A stretch of 56,229 bases of DNA, from positions 30,082-86,310 of the forward strand of contig DFEE01000023.1 of NCBI GenBank assembly GCA_002368645.1, written 5' to 3'. The notes beneath the pieces are model-generated. The model did no database searches and had not been told where the DNA came from. It saw nothing but the letters and a program-made list of their open reading frames with translations. How positions within the stretch are numbered: the first letter of the stretch is position 1; each line of letters begins with the position of its first letter. A program made the translations under genes and the position numbers. This DNA is from Bacteroidales bacterium UBA3810. GTDB taxonomy: Bacteria > Bacteroidota > Bacteroidia > Bacteroidales > Paludibacteraceae. Shown piece by piece: positions 23,071 through 31,630 of this stretch.

Positions 23071-24428
23071 GAAAGCTTTTCTACTTCTTTGCTGCACTTA
23101 TGCTCATCGGTTGCGCTAATTCAAATGAGGAAATGAGTAAATGCGAAAATGCCTTGGTTGATTACCATGCGCACGCCATTCCCGATTCGTACCGCGAGTT
23201 GGTGGCGAAACATGGTATGTCGCTTGACGAAGGCTTTCCCTTGCCGCAGTGGTCGGCGGAGGCGCATATGCAGATGATGGCGGAAGCCGGTATTGACCGA
23301 GCCATCCTGACGCTCCCTGCGCCGCATCCGTATTTCGGAGACCAGACAGAGTGTACCGCCGCGTGCAGACAGTTGAATGAAGAGTTGGCGAATTTAGTCA
23401 AAAGTCAAAACGGGACAGAGCCTGTCGAAAGCCCGTTTGCTTTTGCCGCCACGCTCCCTCTGCCGGACGTACAAGCCGCTATCGCGGAAGCCCGATACGC
23501 GCTGGACACACTCGGCGCGGTGGGGGTCAAGTTAGCGACGAACGTCTATGGTCAGTACCTTGGCGACAGTGTGTTGGACCCGTTGATGCAGTTCCTATCC
23601 GACCGCCACGCGCTGGTCATCCTCCATCCGCACAAGCCTTCGCCGGTTAACGGAAAAGTCATGTCCCAGACGCCACTTGCCATGCAGGAGTACCTCTCCG
23701 AGACCACGCGGACGGTCTGCAACATGATCAGCCGTAATATCTTTGCACGCTATCCGGGAATGTGCGTCGTTGTGCCGCATGCAGGGGCATACCTGCCGAT
23801 AGCGATACCGCGGATGCGGTCGCTCTATCCCGTCATGCGTAAGAACGGTCTGGTGGGCGAGATAGACTTCGACGCGAACCTCAAATGCCTCTATTTCGAT
23901 TTGGCAGGTTCGCCGTCCGACGAGACCGTTCAGGCACTTCTCACCCTCACCACACCCGACCACCTGCTTTACGGCACCGACTACCCGTATGTCGCTCTGC
24001 ATGTCATCCAAACAAACATCGAACGAATGAAAAAACATCTGTCAGTCGCTCAAAGCGACGGTCTGTCAGCCAACGGCGGTCTGTCTTCTGTCAGTCCGCA
24101 GGACGGTCTAATAACCCGCATCGCGGAGATAGAGGTGAATGATGGTTGTCTTGAGCCTTACCTCGCTGCCGCGCATAATGTTGGCACTAAATCTGTAGAG
24201 ACCGAGCCGGGTGTCATCTGCATCTTCCCGATGCAGGTGAAGGAGCAGCCGAACACCATCCGCATCGTGGAGATCTATCGCGACCAAGAGGCGTACCAAT
24301 TACACCTTCAAACCCCGCATTTCCTCGAATACAAGCAAGGCACGCTCCACATGGTCAAGTCGCTTCGGCTGGTGGACACCAACCCCTTAGCCCCCGAAGC
24401 CATGCCGCTTATCTTCCAGAAATATTAA
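23067..24428 (+). CDS. Lipoprotein fusion: amidohydrolase plus ABM-type monooxygenase domain
   Basis: Lipobox LIGC near residue 16 makes this a lipoprotein. Residues about 30-325 are a TIM-barrel amidohydrolase of the ACMSD/6-methylsalicylate-decarboxylase type: DYHAHAIP (metal HxH), VILHPHKP, VVPHAGAY and LYGTDYPY. After a Ser/Gly/Asp linker built from degenerate repeats (about 333-350), residues 350-440 form an antibiotic-biosynthesis-monooxygenase (YgiN-like) ferredoxin fold: AAHNVGTKSVETEPGVICIF, IRIVEIYRDQEAYQLHLQTP, HFLEYKQGTL. The combination suggests decarboxylation or hydrolysis of an aromatic or quinone-like compound in the envelope. It is coupled by ATGA to the upstream flavodoxin gene. 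Confidence 0.85.
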   Translation: MRKLFYFFAALMLIGCANSNEEMSKCENALVDYHAHAIPDSYRELVAKHGMSLDEGFPLPQWSAEAHMQMMAEAGIDRAILTLPAPHPYFGDQTECTAACRQLNEELANLVKSQNGTEPVESPFAFAATLPLPDVQAAIAEARYALDTLGAVGVKLATNVYGQYLGDSVLDPLMQFLSDRHALVILHPHKPSPVNGKVMSQTPLAMQEYLSETTRTVCNMISRNIFARYPGMCVVVPHAGAYLPIAIPRMRSLYPVMRKNGLVGEIDFDANLKCLYFDLAGSPSDETVQALLTLTTPDHLLYGTDYPYVALHVIQTNIERMKKHLSVAQSDGLSANGGLSSVSPQDGLITRIAEIEVNDGCLEPYLAAAHNVGTKSVETEPGVICIFPMQVKEQPNTIRIVEIYRDQEAYQLHLQTPHFLEYKQGTLHMVKSLRLVDTNPLAPEAMPLIFQKY

Positions 24429-24447
24429 CATCAAAAACATTAAGTAT

Positions 24448-24963
24448 ATGAATATCTTAATTCTTCAGGGCTCGCCGAGAGCCAAGGGCAACACCGCTTG
24501 GATGGCGGAAGAGTACAAGAACGCAGCAGAGGCTGCAGGTCACAAAGTAACCATTGTCAATGTGGGACACAAGCACATCGCCGGCTGTCTGGCATGCGAA
24601 TACTGCCACGGCAAGGGCAACGGTGCCTGTATTCAGAAAGACGACATGCAGGAGCTCTATCCGCTTATGGCGGAGGCGGAAGTACTGGTACTCGCCGCGC
24701 CGATCTATTATTTCACGCTCTGCGCGCAGATCCAGGCTGCCATCCAGCGTATGTATTGCGTCAATGCGCCGGCTAAGGTAAAGAAGATGGCGCTTCTCGT
24801 TTCGTCTTATTCGCCGGGCGTGTATGACGGTGCTACGGCTGAGTTCCGCGACATCTGCAACTACTGGCACGCCGAGAACACGGGTGTCGTAACTGCCAAG
24901 ATTGACGAGCAGAAGACCGATGCAACGAAGCAAAAAATAGTAGAGTTGGTGGCGAAACTATGA
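24448..24963 (+). CDS. Flavodoxin family NAD(P)H oxidoreductase
   Basis: 171 residues, second flavodoxin-fold protein of the operon. It starts MNILILQGSPRAKGNTAWM (FMN-phosphate loop), has the cysteine motif CLACEYCHGKGNGACIQKDD and the flavin-contact segment LAAPIYYFTLCAQIQAAIQR. Sequence and motifs differ enough from the 22534 gene that they are not a recent duplication. Cytosolic. The stop overlaps the following CMD-cupin start (ATGA), so the two are translationally coupled. Confidence 0.88.
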   Translation: MNILILQGSPRAKGNTAWMAEEYKNAAEAAGHKVTIVNVGHKHIAGCLACEYCHGKGNGACIQKDDMQELYPLMAEAEVLVLAAPIYYFTLCAQIQAAIQRMYCVNAPAKVKKMALLVSSYSPGVYDGATAEFRDICNYWHAENTGVVTAKIDEQKTDATKQKIVELVAKL

Positions 24964-26090
24964 GAACAATCATGACACTTGTTGTGGCCGCATTGTTGGT
25001 AGCATGCGCACCAAGACAAAAAACAGAAACCAAAAATATGAATGAACTTTCGTTTAGTACAGAGCAGGCGGCGTGGATGAGTGCCATCGCTTGCAACGAG
25101 GCCAAAGGTGACCTCGTGGCTCTTGAGTCAGCCATTCATAACGGACTGGAAGCCGGACTGACGGTCAGCCAAATCAAAGAAGCTCTCTCACAACTCTACG
25201 CCTACACGGGTTTTCCGCGCAGTCTCAATGCTTTAGGCACTTTGCAGCGCGTTATCGGTGACCGTCAGGCGAAAGGTGCCAAAGTGCTGATGGGCGAGGA
25301 CGCTGGTCCGCAGAGCGATGATTACGACGCCTTAAAAGAAGGTACGCGCGTACAGACCCAACTGACAGGCAAACCTTTCAATTATGAGTTTGCACCCGCG
25401 ACGGATTACTACCTCAAGGCACACCTCTTCGGAGATATCTTCGCCCGCGATAACCTGACGTACGCCGACCGTGAGTTGGTGACCGTCTCCGCCCTCAGCG
25501 GCTTGCAGGGCGTGGAACCGCAACTCAAAGCCCACATCGCCGGTGCGCGTAATATGGGCGTGACAGAAGAGCAGTTGCAAGGCATCGTTGTCGCCCTCGC
25601 TGCAAATGGTCTGCAGAACGAAGCAGGGCGCTTAGCGAAAGCTTATGATGAGTTATCTAACAGCGATAGCGGTCTAACAGTGGAACGGTCTAACAGCGCA
25701 AGCGGTCCAACAACGAAGTGGTCAGTTGGCTCGCCCAACTCCGCTTATGCGCAGTATTTCGTAGGGCAGAGTTTCTTGCAGCCGTACTACGGCGGCGTGG
25801 CGAACGTGACCTTCGAGCCCCGTTGCCGCAATAACTGGCATATCCACCACGGCGCAGTGCAGATTCTCGTCTGCGTGAGCGGCAAGGGCTGGTATCAGGA
25901 GTGGAGCAGACCTGCTGTGCCTCTTACCCCCGGCACGGTGATTGCTATTCCCGAAGGCGTCAAACACTGGCATGGAGCTGCAGCGGACTCGTGGATGCAG
26001 CACCTCGCTATCCATACGCAAGAGCAGCCCGGCGCCACCAACGAATGGCTCGAACCCGTTTCGGACGAGCAGTACTTAACGGCCTTTTGA
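24960..26090 (+). CDS. Carboxymuconolactone decarboxylase-like plus cupin fusion lipoprotein
   Basis: N-terminal signal with lipobox LLVAC (Cys16). Two CMD/AhpD-like helical units follow (about residues 30-130 and 150-225; IKEALSQLYAYTGFPRSLNA and YADRELVTVSALSGLQGVEP are typical), then a linker of repeated SNSxSG units (about 233-255), then a cupin (about 265-360) with NNWHIHHGAVQILVCVSGKG and PEGVKHWHGA supplying the metal-binding His residues. The canonical AhpD CxxC is not seen, so thiol peroxidase activity is doubtful. Last gene of the operon with two flavodoxins and the amidohydrolase fusion; a shared pathway for small aromatic or lactone compounds is likely but unproven. Confidence 0.87.
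   Translation: MRTIMTLVVAALLVACAPRQKTETKNMNELSFSTEQAAWMSAIACNEAKGDLVALESAIHNGLEAGLTVSQIKEALSQLYAYTGFPRSLNALGTLQRVIGDRQAKGAKVLMGEDAGPQSDDYDALKEGTRVQTQLTGKPFNYEFAPATDYYLKAHLFGDIFARDNLTYADRELVTVSALSGLQGVEPQLKAHIAGARNMGVTEEQLQGIVVALAANGLQNEAGRLAKAYDELSNSDSGLTVERSNSASGPTTKWSVGSPNSAYAQYFVGQSFLQPYYGGVANVTFEPRCRNNWHIHHGAVQILVCVSGKGWYQEWSRPAVPLTPGTVIAIPEGVKHWHGAAADSWMQHLAIHTQEQPGATNEWLEPVSDEQYLTAF
25656..25721 (+). repeat. In-frame tandem repeat encoding the CMD-cupin linker
   Basis: Four units beginning TCTAACAG or TCCAACAA start at 25656, 25673, 25689 and 25706, spaced 17, 16 and 17 bp, ending near 25721. Two units make 33 bp, giving the 11-residue repeats SNSDSGLTVE and SNSASGPTTK. The repeat coincides with the domain boundary. 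Confidence 0.75.
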
Positions 26091-26104
26091 GTTAGAAAAA
26101 AGAA

Positions 26105-28354
26105 TTATAAACTCAAGTGGATTCGAAAACGGAGCGACCATAGAGGAGTGGTAAGGTCGCTCCGATGGGTGAGTCTCCAAACGGAGTAAAGTTCTCCTAC
26201 GCGGAGGATATTGCCAATACCGCAACCGATTTCGACATAGGGTATTGTAAGTCCGTCTCCATATGCAAGTTTGAAAATCGCCAATTCCCTAAGATGTAGA
26301 TATCGAATACCGGGAATGTGGTTAAAGAGTATACCTTGACCATTCCAATTAAGGTGGAGCGTCATATACCGTTGTGAGGTATATTGTAAGTTGTTCATCA
26401 GCGTAAAACGGTAAGGATCAAAGGTGTAGCCTTGGTTCCCCTGAAAATTGTAACTCTGTTGTGGCGGGAGTGTTCCCATCATGATACCGGCACCGAAAGC
26501 ATAGTCTAACTCTCCTGCCATGCCGAGGGATAGGTTTTGTTTTAGGAGTAGATTGAACTTGCCATAGAGTGCAAAACGAGTATCGTCTGGCTCATTCCAA
26601 GCTCCACCCTCAATACCGATGAAAAGGGTAGGGTATTTGCCGCCTCGGTGAATACGCCTAAACCACCCGTCTATACGTCTCTCTTGCCAACCTAAACGAA
26701 AAAGTGCACCGATAGTTGAGTAACTGTAGAATGGCATTTGATGATATCCTACCAGTGGGGAACCATAACCTTGTGTACCTGCTTTGAGATAGATGGTTGT
26801 CTCTAATATATCGTTCCAATCTGCTTCCCATCGGAAGGAGCCTTGACGTTGACGCACGGCGGAATTGGCGTGGTTTTGGTTGGCATATAGTGCCTCAAAA
26901 GCATATGCGGTAAAATCCATACCGAGTTGTCCTACAGCGTTTTCTCGAAGGGAATAAGTCATCTCGTCAACCTCTGAATAGACATATTGGTCATGATACT
27001 CTACTTGGAGTACATGTCTACGCGGCGTGGGCAGATTAAATGACGCACGCCCCATTCCCTTCCATGCACGGTCGCGGACACCATAGCCGATAGAAGCCTC
27101 TAAGCGAATATTCTTCATTAACTTGGGTGATGTGGCAAGAGGTAAACCTACATGAACGGTTTCGTGCTCATTGACTTGCAAGATTTGGGCGATATGTCCG
27201 AAATCCACGTAACTTCCGGTGGGAATATAACCGGTGGTTCCGACACGAGCAAAAAAAGTTGCTACTTTAAGTATGGGAATATTTACGAGAGAGTCCATCC
27301 ATGCTGATTTGCTAAGGCTATCCGCCACAGGCTGTTTGGTTAAAACTTCAGATTGGACAGCTTGTAATTCATGCTGTATTTCAATTGTCGGAAACTGTCG
27401 AGTACTATCACGAATAACAGTCAGATAATCAATTGTTGCATGCATCTGCTCCATGAGGAGCGTATGGTCAGTGGCTAATGTTTGGCTTACGCGTAAAGCG
27501 GCTAAACCATTGATATTGGTATGGGGAGGAACATGCGCCTCAATAGCGCAAAGTGCATAGGTCGCTGAATCAATGTACATGCTACCATTGAAGGCGGGGT
27601 CAAAACTATTTTTAGCTCTAAAATGAATGACATACTGCTTGGCTCCGTCAACTACAACGGAATCAGCTAAATAGTAGCGGTAGTAGAGGGTGGAGGATTT
27701 AGCGAGAGGAGATATGAAAGAGTGTCCTAAAAGATAGACATTGGGTTGATAAAAATTGAGATTTCCATTACGGTGAATGAGTGCTGAATAGTCGGTCTCC
27801 GATAGTACTATAGCATGTTGTTCGGGTGCGCTAATATCTTTGGTCTTTGCCGCTTCCAATGCCACTGTTTTCTGCTCCCGATAAAGAGGCAGAAATGCTG
27901 CTGAATCACCCAAATGGCGTGCCGCAAACCGAGAAGGTAAATGGCTAATGGAGAGAAAAGTCTTTTCAGTCGCAATAGTGCTTGTTGAGTGCAGAAATCG
28001 ATCATTATCCTCTCGTCTCTCCTTAACCTTTCGGATTAGCATTTTGACTTCATCATCGGAAGGCACGATTGTTACTTGTCCTAATAGGTCGGCTTTTTCC
28101 TGCATGGCAACCTCAATACCGGCGGAGGTTTCAGGTTCTATCTTATAACGTTGCGTCTTATAACCAATGGCAGAGATAACCAAGGTTGCTTGTTTGCTCA
28201 TCTCATCTTGCAATATAAAAGAACCTTGTGCGTCCGATGCCGTACCGATATTGGTGCCTTGATAGTAGATATTGGCTCCCTCAATGGGCTCACCGCTTTC
28301 AGCATGAAAAACGGTGCCGACAATGATGCTCGCTATAATTGCTATTGGTAGCAT
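26105..28354 (-). CDS. DUF5686 / CarboxypepD-regulatory-like outer membrane protein
   Basis: 749 residues. After a short signal (MLPIAIIASIIVGTVF region), residues about 12-90 form a CarboxypepD_reg-like domain (GEPIEGANIYYQGTNIGTAS, VISAIGYKTQ), common at the N-terminus of TonB-linked proteins. The rest is beta-rich and matches the DUF5686 type, with strands rich in Tyr and Gly that end in a likely outer-membrane barrel (final residues RFRIHLSL). No TonB box or plug is present, so this is not a TonB receptor. It is the last gene of the rpmH-rbfA-lolE-xerD unit, 9 bp after xerD. Function unknown. It converges with the CMD-cupin operon. Confidence 0.82.
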   Translation of the reverse strand: MLPIAIIASIIVGTVFHAESGEPIEGANIYYQGTNIGTASDAQGSFILQDEMSKQATLVISAIGYKTQRYKIEPETSAGIEVAMQEKADLLGQVTIVPSDDEVKMLIRKVKERREDNDRFLHSTSTIATEKTFLSISHLPSRFAARHLGDSAAFLPLYREQKTVALEAAKTKDISAPEQHAIVLSETDYSALIHRNGNLNFYQPNVYLLGHSFISPLAKSSTLYYRYYLADSVVVDGAKQYVIHFRAKNSFDPAFNGSMYIDSATYALCAIEAHVPPHTNINGLAALRVSQTLATDHTLLMEQMHATIDYLTVIRDSTRQFPTIEIQHELQAVQSEVLTKQPVADSLSKSAWMDSLVNIPILKVATFFARVGTTGYIPTGSYVDFGHIAQILQVNEHETVHVGLPLATSPKLMKNIRLEASIGYGVRDRAWKGMGRASFNLPTPRRHVLQVEYHDQYVYSEVDEMTYSLRENAVGQLGMDFTAYAFEALYANQNHANSAVRQRQGSFRWEADWNDILETTIYLKAGTQGYGSPLVGYHQMPFYSYSTIGALFRLGWQERRIDGWFRRIHRGGKYPTLFIGIEGGAWNEPDDTRFALYGKFNLLLKQNLSLGMAGELDYAFGAGIMMGTLPPQQSYNFQGNQGYTFDPYRFTLMNNLQYTSQRYMTLHLNWNGQGILFNHIPGIRYLHLRELAIFKLAYGDGLTIPYVEIGCGIGNILRVGELYSVWRLTHRSDLTTPLWSLRFRIHLSL

Positions 28355-28363
28355 AGGTTTCTA

Positions 28364-29248
28364 TCACTCCTCTTGATTAGCAGGATGGTAACGGAGAACG
28401 GCTTGGCGAAGATCTTGAATATCAATATGCGTGTATATCTCAGTAGTTGAAATGGATTCGTGACCGAGAAGTTGCTGAATAACCCTTAGATCGGCCCCGT
28501 TTTGCAATAAATGGGTGGCAAAAGAATGTCGCAGCGTGTGAGGCGAGATGGTTTTATGTATACCGGCATCTTCAGCCAAACGGCGAATGATTGTAAAAAT
28601 CATTGCTCGAGTCAATTGTCGACCATAATGATTGAGAAAAGCATAATCAACGGCTTCTTGCTTGATGTCTAATCGGCTGCGGTCCTCTAACCAATAACTG
28701 AACCATTCATCGGCTACCGGAGATATAGGCACCAAACGCTGCTTTGAACCTTTGCCTGTAATAACCATATACCCTTCCTTACGGTACATATCGGAGAGCT
28801 TTAGATTGACTAATTCCGAAACACGCAGGCCGGAACCGTAAAGCATTTCTATGATTGCTCTATTGCGATGCCCTTCGGGCTTGGAGAGGTCTATGGCTCT
28901 CTCCATGGCATCTATCTCTTCTATAGTAAGTACTTCTGGCAAATGGGCTTCCTTCTTAGGTGTCTCTAATAACTCAGAAGGATCTTGTTCTATATAATTA
29001 TGGTAGAGCAAAAAACGATAAAAGGAATGAATACCGCTCAATATGCGCGATTGGGTAGAAGCTTTCGTTTCTGAGTCAAACGTCTGACGGATAAAATCTT
29101 GCAGATCATCATAGGACAATCTGACAATATCCAATTGCCTTTCCTTGCAATATTGTTCCAATTTTGCGAGGTCTAACAGGTAGGATTCCACCGTGTTTGG
29201 AGAGAACCCTTTCTCCAATCTAAGGTATGTCTTATACTCCTTCAACAT
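28364..29248 (-). CDS. xerD: Site-specific tyrosine recombinase XerD
   Basis: Tyrosine recombinase that, with XerC, resolves chromosome dimers at dif. All catalytic residues are visible: Arg in GSGLRVSEL, Lys in GKGSKQRL, HTLRHSFATH (His, Arg), His in LLGHESISTTEIYTH and the nucleophile Tyr in that last motif. The N-terminal SAM-like core-binding domain starts at MLKEYKTYLRLEKGFSPNTV. ATG 29248 is chosen because it begins the conserved region; it overlaps the permease gene by 17 bp. 294 residues, the normal length. The chromosomal housekeeping context argues against a mobile-element integrase. Confidence 0.93.
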   Translation of the reverse strand: MLKEYKTYLRLEKGFSPNTVESYLLDLAKLEQYCKERQLDIVRLSYDDLQDFIRQTFDSETKASTQSRILSGIHSFYRFLLYHNYIEQDPSELLETPKKEAHLPEVLTIEEIDAMERAIDLSKPEGHRNRAIIEMLYGSGLRVSELVNLKLSDMYRKEGYMVITGKGSKQRLVPISPVADEWFSYWLEDRSRLDIKQEAVDYAFLNHYGRQLTRAMIFTIIRRLAEDAGIHKTISPHTLRHSFATHLLQNGADLRVIQQLLGHESISTTEIYTHIDIQDLRQAVLRYHPANQEE

Positions 29249-30473
29249 GAATCTTATGGCTCGGAATCCAAGACATGAAAGCACTTAATCCCATTACAGA
29301 GATCAGTACATAGAGGATGTCTAAAAATTGTACCTGAACAGGGTAGGATGAGATAACATAATCAGCGCCGTTCCCTAATTTGATTAGACCAAATTCCTGC
29401 TGTAAAAGGCATAGAACCAATCCTATAACGATGCCGATAATAGCTCCTAACATGCTAACGAACCAGCCCTCTAAAAGAAAGATTTGCCTTATATCCGCTA
29501 TTGAAGCTCCTATGTGGGACAAAGTCCTGATGTCTTCCTTCTTCTCAATAATGAGCATTGACAAGGAACCTATTGTATTGAATCCGGCAATCAGCAGAAT
29601 AAAGAGCATCAAAAGCATTGTGATACCTTTCTCGGCTTTTGCAATGCGGAAAAAATCAGCATGCTGTTCCTCCTTTGTTAAAATCGTATAGTTTTCGCCT
29701 AATCGTCTTTGCAGTTGGCGAGCGACAGATTTGACGTTAACACCATTATCTATAGCAATATTAAAGGCTGTTACGATAGTGGAGTCGCAGTCGAAGAGGT
29801 GTTGCGCCATATTGAGAGAAACCAGCATAACTTGGTCATCATACTCAGTTTGATTGACGGCAAAAGTTCCGGCTATAAAAGCAAGTCCTTCGTTGAGCAC
29901 ATCCTCGGTATTTAAAGCAGCCCTTGCAAGGATCGTTGCCGAATAATGTCGCGTGCGCTGAGGTGCATAAATATGTATGCCGCCTACGAAATGGGCATTC
30001 ATACCCAATTCTGAGGCAAGACCACGACCCATTACTGCTCGTTCAAAAGCTCCGTCATAGAGGCAGAAATACCCATCGGAGATGATACTATCTATGTGGG
30101 TGATTTCTTCAAAAAGCGAGTCCACGCCCATGATGGTTGCTGGCATGCGGTGATCCTTGTATTGGATGAGCGCAGTCTCACGAATTTCACGGCTTACAAC
30201 TGCAACACCCTCCGTCTCAGATAAAACAAAGTAAAGCGAATCGGCATCTGTGATGAATTTCCCTTCCACAGGAACAACCTTAAGGGTTGGATCGAACTCG
30301 GAAAAAAAAGAAGCTACAATCTTGCTAAAACCATTCATCACGGATAATACACAAATCATAGCCGCTGTAACGATTGCAATTCCGGCAGTGGAAACCCCGC
30401 TAACAACATGAATAGCTCCTTGCCGTCTTTTGGCAAAGAGATATCGATAAGCTATGCGTGCTGTCCAGCGCAT
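29232..30473 (-). CDS. LolC/LolE-type ABC transporter permease
   Basis: FtsX/MacB-like permease of the lipoprotein-releasing type, which extracts lipoproteins from the inner membrane together with an ATPase (LolD). It opens with RIAYRYLFAKRRQGAIHVVSG, followed by TM1 (about residues 24-46), a periplasmic domain (about 50-270), then three helices (MLLMLFILLIAGFNTIGSLS, a segment near 325-350 and one near 375-400). 413 residues, one permease only. No ATP-binding partner is adjacent. The start shares a base with the rbfA stop (TAATG), and the end overlaps xerD. Confidence 0.86.
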   Translation of the reverse strand: MRWTARIAYRYLFAKRRQGAIHVVSGVSTAGIAIVTAAMICVLSVMNGFSKIVASFFSEFDPTLKVVPVEGKFITDADSLYFVLSETEGVAVVSREIRETALIQYKDHRMPATIMGVDSLFEEITHIDSIISDGYFCLYDGAFERAVMGRGLASELGMNAHFVGGIHIYAPQRTRHYSATILARAALNTEDVLNEGLAFIAGTFAVNQTEYDDQVMLVSLNMAQHLFDCDSTIVTAFNIAIDNGVNVKSVARQLQRRLGENYTILTKEEQHADFFRIAKAEKGITMLLMLFILLIAGFNTIGSLSMLIIEKKEDIRTLSHIGASIADIRQIFLLEGWFVSMLGAIIGIVIGLVLCLLQQEFGLIKLGNGADYVISSYPVQVQFLDILYVLISVMGLSAFMSWIPSHKIHVEGV

Positions 30474-30835
30474 TAGCCCCTAAGGAGCTCATCAATATGT
30501 TCCATCCTGCTGATTGTGTCGTCCAGATGGAATAGGAGCTCCGGAATAATCCGTAACTGATGTCTTTCAAGAGTACCTAACTGACCACGTATCATCCCCT
30601 TATCCTCTTCAATGTGCTTCATCATAAGAGTAGCCTTATCGTCTGGGAAAATAGAGAGGTAGATATGTGCAATGGCCAAATCAGGCGAGATACGGACTTC
30701 ACTGACAGAAATAAGAACACCCCCCATGCCGCTTCCGCCTTCTCTATTGAGAAGTGAATGCGGATACTTCAAAAAAATCTCTGCAAGATCCTTCTGAATC
30801 AGGCGGGCTATCTTATTTTGTCGAGTGGATTCCAT
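30473..30835 (-). CDS. rbfA: Ribosome-binding factor A
   Basis: Small KH-fold protein needed for late 16S/30S maturation. Start MESTRQNKIARLIQKDLAEI is typical, followed by ISVSEVRISPDLAIAHIYLS and the C-terminal LRIIPELLFHLDDTISRMEH signature. 120 residues, the family length. It starts 3 bp after rpmH and is coupled to the permease gene by a one-base overlap. Confidence 0.93.
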   Translation of the reverse strand: MESTRQNKIARLIQKDLAEIFLKYPHSLLNREGGSGMGGVLISVSEVRISPDLAIAHIYLSIFPDDKATLMMKHIEEDKGMIRGQLGTLERHQLRIIPELLFHLDDTISRMEHIDELLRG

Positions 30836-30838
30836 TGC

Positions 30839-30997
30839 TTAGAACTTATGACGGCCTTCGTCGGCTACCGTCAATTTCTTACGACCATGAGCGCGGCGGG
30901 ATGCCAATACACGGCGACCATTGGCGGTTGCCATTCTCTCACGGAAACCATGTTTGTTGCGTCTTTTACGTTGAGAAGGTTGAAATGTACGTTTCAT
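30839..30997 (-). CDS. rpmH: 50S ribosomal protein L34
   Basis: 52 residues, short enough to be missed by length-filtered gene calling. It starts MKRTFQPSQRKRRNKHGF and continues RERMATANGRRVLASRRAHG, the unmistakable L34 sequence, then KKLTVADEGRHKF. It is first in the unit rpmH-rbfA-permease-xerD-DUF5686, and a promoter lies 60 bp upstream. Notably it sits with rbfA rather than with rnpA or dnaA. Confidence 0.97.
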   Translation of the reverse strand: MKRTFQPSQRKRRNKHGFRERMATANGRRVLASRRAHGRKKLTVADEGRHKF

Positions 30998-31057
30998 TTT
31001 TATTGTAATTTATGTTACTCTCACGAGTAACGAGTTAATATTTCGCGAAAAAGCGTG

Positions 31058-31089
31058 CAAAATTATACAATTTTTTTGGATTATGCAAG
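31058..31089 (-). promoter_or_regulatory. Promoter of rpmH
   Basis: On the minus strand CTTG (31086-31089), 20 bp, TAATTTTG (31058-31065). The -33 element has one mismatch. It interleaves with the divergent recO promoter. Confidence 0.65.
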
Positions 31090-31104
31090 AAAATCTGAAA
31101 AAAA

Positions 31105-31136
31105 ATTGCTTTTTTCACGAAAAAGCAGTATTTTTG
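31105..31136 (+). promoter_or_regulatory. Promoter of recO
   Basis: ATTG (31105-31108), 20 bp, TATTTTTG (31129-31136). The recO ATG at 31145 lies only 8 bases beyond, so the mRNA would be leaderless or nearly so. Confidence 0.65.
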
Positions 31137-31144
31137 CATTCCAA

Positions 31145-31630
31145 ATGCAAGGAATAGTTCTTCATATTGTACATAAAACGGATAAAACGACCTTATTATA
31201 TGCCTACACGCGCGAGAGAGGACGACAGGTCTTTGCGGTCTATGGTGCCGGCGGTCGTAAAAAGCGTCTGGCGGATTTAGCACCGATGTCTATTGTTGAA
31301 CTTACTGTTCAGCCATCGGCTCGTGATATCCCGGTGCTTCAAGAAGTAAGGTTAATCTATGTCCCTACACGCATTCCCTTTGAGGTTAGACGTCAAGTCA
31401 TTGCGATGTATATCGCGGAAGTGCTTTCTAAAACGCTCAAGTATGAAATGACCGATGAACCTCTTTATCATTTTTTGCTTTCTGTGGCACAAGATATCGA
31501 CCAAACTGACGATTTAACTTCTTTTGCCGGAGAGTTTATGACGAATTTATCAATTTTGCTGGGCTACGGAGGGCAACCCATTGAAGAACTTAAGGAACTT
31601 CGCTCTAACGAGTTATTATCTCTTTTGTAA
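31145..31630 (+). CDS. recO: DNA repair protein RecO, short form
   Basis: Recombination mediator that helps RecA load with RecF/RecR. The start MQGIVLHIVHKTDKTTLLYA and AYTRERGRQVFAVYGAGGRK are the RecO OB-fold; the middle helical part (RRQVIAMYIAEVLSKTLKYE, LYHFLLSVAQDID) also fits. The protein ends after LRSNELLSLL at 161 residues, about 80 shorter than usual for RecO, and the final helices are missing. The reading frame ends in a normal stop and the 3' end overlaps a convergent gene by 26 bp, so the gene may have been shortened there. The frame is open from 31055, but the promoter and family start support ATG 31145. Confidence 0.82.
   Translation: MQGIVLHIVHKTDKTTLLYAYTRERGRQVFAVYGAGGRKKRLADLAPMSIVELTVQPSARDIPVLQEVRLIYVPTRIPFEVRRQVIAMYIAEVLSKTLKYEMTDEPLYHFLLSVAQDIDQTDDLTSFAGEFMTNLSILLGYGGQPIEELKELRSNELLSLL

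Noticed and set aside
28364..29248. Phage or transposon integrase
   Set aside because: The gene is a standard XerD in a chain of housekeeping genes with no att-like repeats around it.
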